Shown: one piece after another, positions 60,184 to 64,000 of the stretch
Layout of the letters: every line of letters begins with the position of its first letter
Position numbering within the stretch: position 1 is the stretch's first letter
Assembly (NCBI RefSeq): GCF_943913955.1
Contig: NZ_CALUAE010000010.1
Coordinates: forward strand, 36,007 to 100,006
Origin: Mycolicibacterium bacteremicum
GTDB taxonomy: Bacteria; Actinomycetota; Actinomycetes; Mycobacteriales; Mycobacteriaceae
Direction of reading: 5' to 3'
Length of the DNA: 64,000 nt
Position numbers and translations under genes: made by a program
Notes under the pieces: model-generated
Told to the model about the DNA's origin: nothing
Databases searched by the model: none
The model's input: only the letters and a program-made list of their open reading frames with translations

Positions 60184-61206
60184 ATGCGCAACCTCGGTAC
60201 AACCACCCGGCGCGTACGTGCCATCACCGCACTCGCCCTGGCCTCCACACTGGTCGCGGCGTGCAGCGGCGGCGCGAGCGACGTGGCCGGCGAGGGCGGC
60301 GGATCCGACGCCGACACCACGCTGACCCTGGTGGCATTCGCGGTGCCGGAGCCGGGTTGGTCCAAGGTCGCCCCGGTGTTCGCCGAGACCGAACAGGGCA
60401 AGGGCGTCGGTGTGACCGCCTCCTACGGCGCATCGGGTGATCAGTCCCGCGGCGTCGAGTCCGGAAAGCCCGCCGACGTCGTGAACTTCTCCGTCGAGCC
60501 CGACATCACCCGCCTGGTCAAGGCCGGGCTGGTCGACGAGGACTGGAACGCCGGCGCGCAGAAGGGGCTGCCGTTCGGTTCGGTGGTGACCTTCGCCGTC
60601 CGTGAGGGCAACCCGAAGAACATCCGCGACTGGGACGACCTGCTCAAGCCCGGCGTCGAGGTCATCACGCCCAGCCCGCTGAGCTCCGGTGCGGCCAAGT
60701 GGAACCTGCTGGCGCCCTACGCCGCCAAGAGCAACGGCGGCCAGGACCACGCCGCGGGCATCGCCTACGTCCAGGAACTGGTCAGCCAGCACGTCAAGCT
60801 GCGCCCCGGATCCGGTCGCGAGGCCACCGACGTGTTCCGGCAGGGCACCGGTGACGTGCTGCTCGCCTACGAGAACGAGGCGTTGCACTACAACCTGGAG
60901 CACGTGAACCCGCCGCAGACCTTCAAGATCGAGAACCCGGTGGCCGTCGTCAACACCAGCAAGCACCTGGACAAGGCCACCGAATTCGTGAACTTCCAAT
61001 ACACGCCGGAGGCACAGAAGGTGTGGGCCGAGGCCGGCTTCCGGCCGTCCGACCCGGCGGTCGCCGAAGAGTTCGCCGACAAGTTCCCGGCACCGGAGAA
61101 GCTCTGGAGCATCACCGATCTGGGCGGCTGGTCCGAGGTCGATCCGCAGCTGTTCGACAAGGACAACGGTGAGATCACCAAGATCTACAAGCAGGCCACC
61201 GGTTAG
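60184..61206 (+). CDS. subI: Sulfate-binding lipoprotein
   Basis: The 340-aa periplasmic-type binding protein has a lipobox STLVAAC (Cys27). The mature domain is typical of sulfate/thiosulfate-binding proteins: TLVAFAVPEPGWSKVAPVF, ASYGASGDQSRGVESGKPAD, LAYENEALHYNLE and TEFVNFQYTPEAQKVWAEAG. The ATG at 60184 follows GGAAAGG. It starts the sulfate importer operon (Rv2400c-Rv2397c equivalent), whose product feeds cysteine synthesis. Upstream attenuation by a cysteine leader is likely. Confidence 0.95.
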   Translation: MRNLGTTTRRVRAITALALASTLVAACSGGASDVAGEGGGSDADTTLTLVAFAVPEPGWSKVAPVFAETEQGKGVGVTASYGASGDQSRGVESGKPADVVNFSVEPDITRLVKAGLVDEDWNAGAQKGLPFGSVVTFAVREGNPKNIRDWDDLLKPGVEVITPSPLSSGAAKWNLLAPYAAKSNGGQDHAAGIAYVQELVSQHVKLRPGSGREATDVFRQGTGDVLLAYENEALHYNLEHVNPPQTFKIENPVAVVNTSKHLDKATEFVNFQYTPEAQKVWAEAGFRPSDPAVAEEFADKFPAPEKLWSITDLGGWSEVDPQLFDKDNGEITKIYKQATG

Positions 61207-61238
61207 GCGAGGACGGCCGGAAGCGAAGCGGATCGCGT
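61207..61238 (+). repeat. MIRU-like stop-to-start spacer (type B)
   Basis: The 32-bp spacer between the subI TAG and the cysT ATG contains GAGGAC, then AGCGAAGCGGATCGCG, then one base and ATGAC. It matches the valS-folC spacer at 1896-1923 nearly base for base. Confidence 0.5.
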
Positions 61239-62108
61239 ATGACGACCACAAATCCTGAGGCGGCTCGCCCGGAGCTCACTCCGGGCGACCCGCCTGCGGG
61301 CCGGCGGTCATCGGCCCGCCCCAGCGGCGCCACCCTGCAGGTCGGGGTGGCGGTGCTGTGGCTGTCGCTGATCGTGTTGCTGCCGTTGGCCGCGATCCTG
61401 TTGACCTCGGTCGAGGGCGGTGCGGAGGCGTTCTGGTCGGCGGTGAGCTCACCCTCGGCGCTGGCGTCGTTCCGGGTCACGCTGGTCATCTCGATCGGCG
61501 TCACGCTGGTCAACGTCGTGTTCGGACTGTTGATCGCCTGGGTCCTGGTGCGCGACGACTTCCCGCTCAAGCGGGTGGTGGACGCGATCATCGATCTGCC
61601 CTTCGCGCTGCCGACGATCGTGGCCAGCCTGGTGCTGCTGTCGCTGTACGGACCCGGCAGCCCGGTCGGCATCCACATCCAGCACACCGCGTGGGGTGTC
61701 GCGCTGGCCCTGGCGTTCGTGACGCTGCCGTTCGTGGTCCGCGCCGTGCAACCGGTGCTGCTCGAGCTGGACCGTGAGGTCGAGGAGGCCGCGGCGTCCC
61801 TGGGCGCCAACAACGCCACCATCTTCTTCCGGGTGATCCTGCCCGCGCTGGCGCCGTCGCTGTTCTCCGGTGCCGGCCTGGCCTTCTCCCGGGCCATCGG
61901 CGAGTTCGGCTCCATCGTGCTGATCGGCGGCGCCATCCCCGGCGAGACCGAGGTGTCCTCGCAGTGGATCCGCACCCTCATCGAGAACGACGACCGGGTC
62001 GGTGCGGCCGCGATCTCGATCGTGTTGCTGCTCATCTCCTTCGTGGTGCTGTTCATCCTGCGCTACTTCGGCGCACGGGCGGCCAAGCGGGAGGAGTCGG
62101 CCCGATGA
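61239..62108 (+). CDS. cysT: Sulfate ABC transporter permease CysT
   Basis: The 289-aa membrane protein has about six helices. The coupling loop EVEEAAASLGANNATIFFRV begins with the EAA motif, and RAIGEFGSIVLIGGAIPGET follows, as in sulfate permeases. The N-terminal 35 residues are Pro/Ala-rich and cytoplasmic. It overlaps cysW by 4 bp (ATGA). Confidence 0.95.
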   Translation: MTTTNPEAARPELTPGDPPAGRRSSARPSGATLQVGVAVLWLSLIVLLPLAAILLTSVEGGAEAFWSAVSSPSALASFRVTLVISIGVTLVNVVFGLLIAWVLVRDDFPLKRVVDAIIDLPFALPTIVASLVLLSLYGPGSPVGIHIQHTAWGVALALAFVTLPFVVRAVQPVLLELDREVEEAAASLGANNATIFFRVILPALAPSLFSGAGLAFSRAIGEFGSIVLIGGAIPGETEVSSQWIRTLIENDDRVGAAAISIVLLLISFVVLFILRYFGARAAKREESAR

Positions 62109-62923
62109 CGCTGTCTCGTCCCACCCAGCTGATCCTGCGCATCATCGCCTCGATCTACATCTTCGCGCTGCTGGTGGTGCCGTTGGGCGCCATCCTCTGG
62201 CGGGCGTTCGCCCCCGGTATCGGCGAGTTCTGGGCGTCGATCACCACCCCCGCCGCCCAGTCCGGATTGCAGCTGTCGCTGCTCGTGGTGGCGATCGTGG
62301 TGCCGCTGAACGTCATCTTCGGTGTGCCGACGGCCATCGTGCTGGCCCGGCGCAGGTTCCGCGGCAAGAGTGCGCTGCAGGCCGCGATCGACCTGCCGTT
62401 CGCGGTGTCGCCGGTGGTCATCGGTGTGGCACTGATCGTGCTGTGGGGCAGCGCCGGCCTGTTTGGGTTCGTGGAGAACAGCTGGGGCTTGAAGATCATC
62501 TTCGGCTTCCCCGGCATCGTGCTGGCCAGCCTGTTCGTCACCATCCCGTTCGTCATCCGGGAGGTCGAGCCGGTGCTGCACGAGGTGGGCACCGACCAGG
62601 AGGAGGCCGCGTCGACCCTCGGCGCCAACTGGTGGCAGACGTTCTGGCGCATCACCCTGCCGTCCATCCGCTGGGGTCTGACCTACGGGGTGGTGCTCAC
62701 CGTGGCGCGCACACTCGGCGAGTTCGGTGCGGTGCTGATGGTGTCGTCGAACCTGCCGGGCCAGTCGCAGACGCTGACCCTGTTGGTGCACGACCGCTAC
62801 ACGTTGGGTAATCCCTACGGCGCGTACACCATCTCGGTGGTGCTGATGGCCGTCGCGCTGATCGTGCTGGTGGCCCAGATTTTGTTTGACGCCCAACGTT
62901 CGCGCGTCAAGACTGAGGACTGA
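62105..62923 (+). CDS. cysW: Sulfate ABC transporter permease CysW
   Basis: The 272-aa partner permease has the EAA-type loop DQEEAASTLGANWWQTFWRI and ARTLGEFGAVLMVSSNLPGQ, diagnostic of CysW. About six helices are visible. The ATG overlaps the cysT stop, and the cysA gene follows after 13 bp with its own AAGGAG ribosome site. Confidence 0.95.
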   Translation: MTLSRPTQLILRIIASIYIFALLVVPLGAILWRAFAPGIGEFWASITTPAAQSGLQLSLLVVAIVVPLNVIFGVPTAIVLARRRFRGKSALQAAIDLPFAVSPVVIGVALIVLWGSAGLFGFVENSWGLKIIFGFPGIVLASLFVTIPFVIREVEPVLHEVGTDQEEAASTLGANWWQTFWRITLPSIRWGLTYGVVLTVARTLGEFGAVLMVSSNLPGQSQTLTLLVHDRYTLGNPYGAYTISVVLMAVALIVLVAQILFDAQRSRVKTED

Positions 62924-62936
62924 AGGAGACCGACCG

Positions 62937-63980
62937 ATGAGCGAAACCGCTATCACGGTGAAGGGCGCGAACAAGCATTACGGTGACTTCGCGGCCCTGG
63001 ACAACATCGATTTCGTGGTGCCCAAGGGTTCGCTGACCGCGCTGCTGGGCCCCAGTGGCTCGGGTAAGTCGACGCTGCTGCGTGCCATCGCGGGTCTCGA
63101 TCAGCCCGATACCGGCTCGATCACCATCAACGGCCGCGATGTGACGGGGGTGCCGCCGCAGAAGCGCGGTATCGGCTTCGTCTTTCAGCACTACGCGGCC
63201 TTCAAGCACCTCACCGTGCGCGACAACGTGGCCTTCGGGCTGTCGATCCGCAAGAGGCCGAAGAACGAGATCAAGGAGAAGGTCGACAACCTGCTCGAGG
63301 TCGTCGGGCTGGCCGGCTTCCAGAACCGGTACCCGGCCCAGCTTTCCGGTGGTCAGCGCCAGCGCATGGCGCTGGCCCGCGCACTGGCGGTCGACCCCGA
63401 GGTGCTGCTGCTCGACGAGCCGTTCGGCGCCCTGGACGCCAAGGTCCGTGAGGATCTGCGGTCCTGGCTGCGCCGCCTGCACGATGATGTGCACGTCACC
63501 ACCGTGCTGGTCACCCACGATCAGGCCGAGGCGCTCGATGTCGCGGACCGGATCGCGGTGCTCAACAAGGGGCGCATCGAGCAGGTCGGCTCACCGACCG
63601 AGGTGTACGACGCGCCGGCCAACCCGTTCGTGATGTCGTTCCTGGGCACGGTGTCGCTGCTCAACGGAATCCTGGTGCGCCCGCACGATATCCGCGTCGG
63701 CCGCAACCCCGATCTGGCCATCGCGGCCGGCGACGGCACAGCGGAGTCCACCGGCGTCACCAAGGCCACCATCGACCGGATCGTGACGCTGGGCTTCGAG
63801 GTGCGGGTGGAGCTGACCAGCGCGGTCACCGGCACCCCCTTCACGGCGCAGATCACCCGTGGCGACGCCGAGGCGCTCGGGTTGCGGGCCGGGGACACCG
63901 TGTACGTGCGGGCCACCCGGGTGCCACCGATCGCCGGCGAACTGCAGAGCGCCGAGGTGCGCGCCGAGGCGCTCACCTAG
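62937..63980 (+). CDS. cysA: Sulfate/thiosulfate ABC transporter ATP-binding protein
   Basis: The 347-aa ATPase has Walker A GPSGSGKST, Q-loop FVFQHYAAFKHLTVRDNVAF, signature LSGGQRQRMALARALA, Walker B VLLLDEPFGALD and H-loop VLVTHDQAEALDVADR. A C-terminal TOBE-type regulatory domain follows from about residue 240. The start at 62937 is preceded by AAGGAG. It completes the sulfate importer. The window ends 20 bp after its stop. Confidence 0.96.
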   Translation: MSETAITVKGANKHYGDFAALDNIDFVVPKGSLTALLGPSGSGKSTLLRAIAGLDQPDTGSITINGRDVTGVPPQKRGIGFVFQHYAAFKHLTVRDNVAFGLSIRKRPKNEIKEKVDNLLEVVGLAGFQNRYPAQLSGGQRQRMALARALAVDPEVLLLDEPFGALDAKVREDLRSWLRRLHDDVHVTTVLVTHDQAEALDVADRIAVLNKGRIEQVGSPTEVYDAPANPFVMSFLGTVSLLNGILVRPHDIRVGRNPDLAIAAGDGTAESTGVTKATIDRIVTLGFEVRVELTSAVTGTPFTAQITRGDAEALGLRAGDTVYVRATRVPPIAGELQSAEVRAEALT

Positions 63981-64000
63981 CCGCGAGCGGTTCTACAGCT

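Overview
The window is a high-GC actinobacterial chromosome segment. Gene content and order match the Mycobacterium tuberculosis block from valS (Rv2448c) to cysA1 (Rv2397c), as I recall that map. The extra genes between these anchors (B12 importer, organosulfur cluster, P450/sirtuin block) suggest an environmental, rapid-growing Mycobacterium/Mycolicibacterium. No tRNA, rRNA, insertion sequence, prophage or CRISPR array was seen.

Layout. 1-11.2 kb is a housekeeping run: valS (3' part), folC, a DUF4233 membrane protein, ndk, rne, rplU-rpmA, obgE and proB. 11.2-17.2 kb is accessory: a PIG-L deacetylase with a UDP-galactopyranose-mutase-like flavoprotein, a TetR/P450 divergent pair with a clear operator, a sirtuin and a degenerate APH-like protein. 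17.2-28 kb holds nadE, an enoyl-CoA hydratase homologue, a PfkB kinase, proA, a MoxR/VWA pair, and the overlapping operon nadD-rsfS-gpgP-octT-degV. 28-31.6 kb has a dihydrodipicolinate-reductase-like gene facing a TetR/dehalogenase-like operon, then two small genes. 31.6-40.6 kb returns to the conserved backbone: comEA-comEC, holA, rpsT, the ATP-grasp/alpha-E/transglutaminase operon, an RNase Z-like gene and a CBS protein.

40.6-51.7 kb is the main accessory island. It carries a GNAT gene, then a cobalamin riboswitch driving two tandem BtuF-like lipoproteins plus BtuC and BtuD. Next come two divergent operons: metN-metI-metQ plus a DszA/NtaA-type monooxygenase on the minus strand, and SfnG-like plus SsuD-like monooxygenases on the plus strand. 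Together these look like an organosulfur scavenging unit. 51.7-64 kb is backbone again: a MazF/PemK-like protein, lepA and an LppR-like lipoprotein, then an inserted methyltransferase and a stand-alone ANTAR protein flanked by two very large hairpins. After these come a GH15 trehalase, a flavoprotein, two tiny membrane proteins, and the sulfate importer subI-cysT-cysW-cysA.

Two themes stand out. Many genes have a TANNNT box 6-8 nt before the start codon, the arrangement of leaderless mycobacterial transcripts. Sulfur genes show translational-leader signals: a 30-codon leaderless ORF ending Cys-Cys-Cys-Arg-stop precedes subI, followed by an 8-nt anti-Shine-Dalgarno segment exactly complementary to the subI ribosome site. 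Many operon junctions carry short MIRU-like spacers between stop and start codons. One, ahead of proB, is a 3 x 30 bp in-frame tandem repeat.
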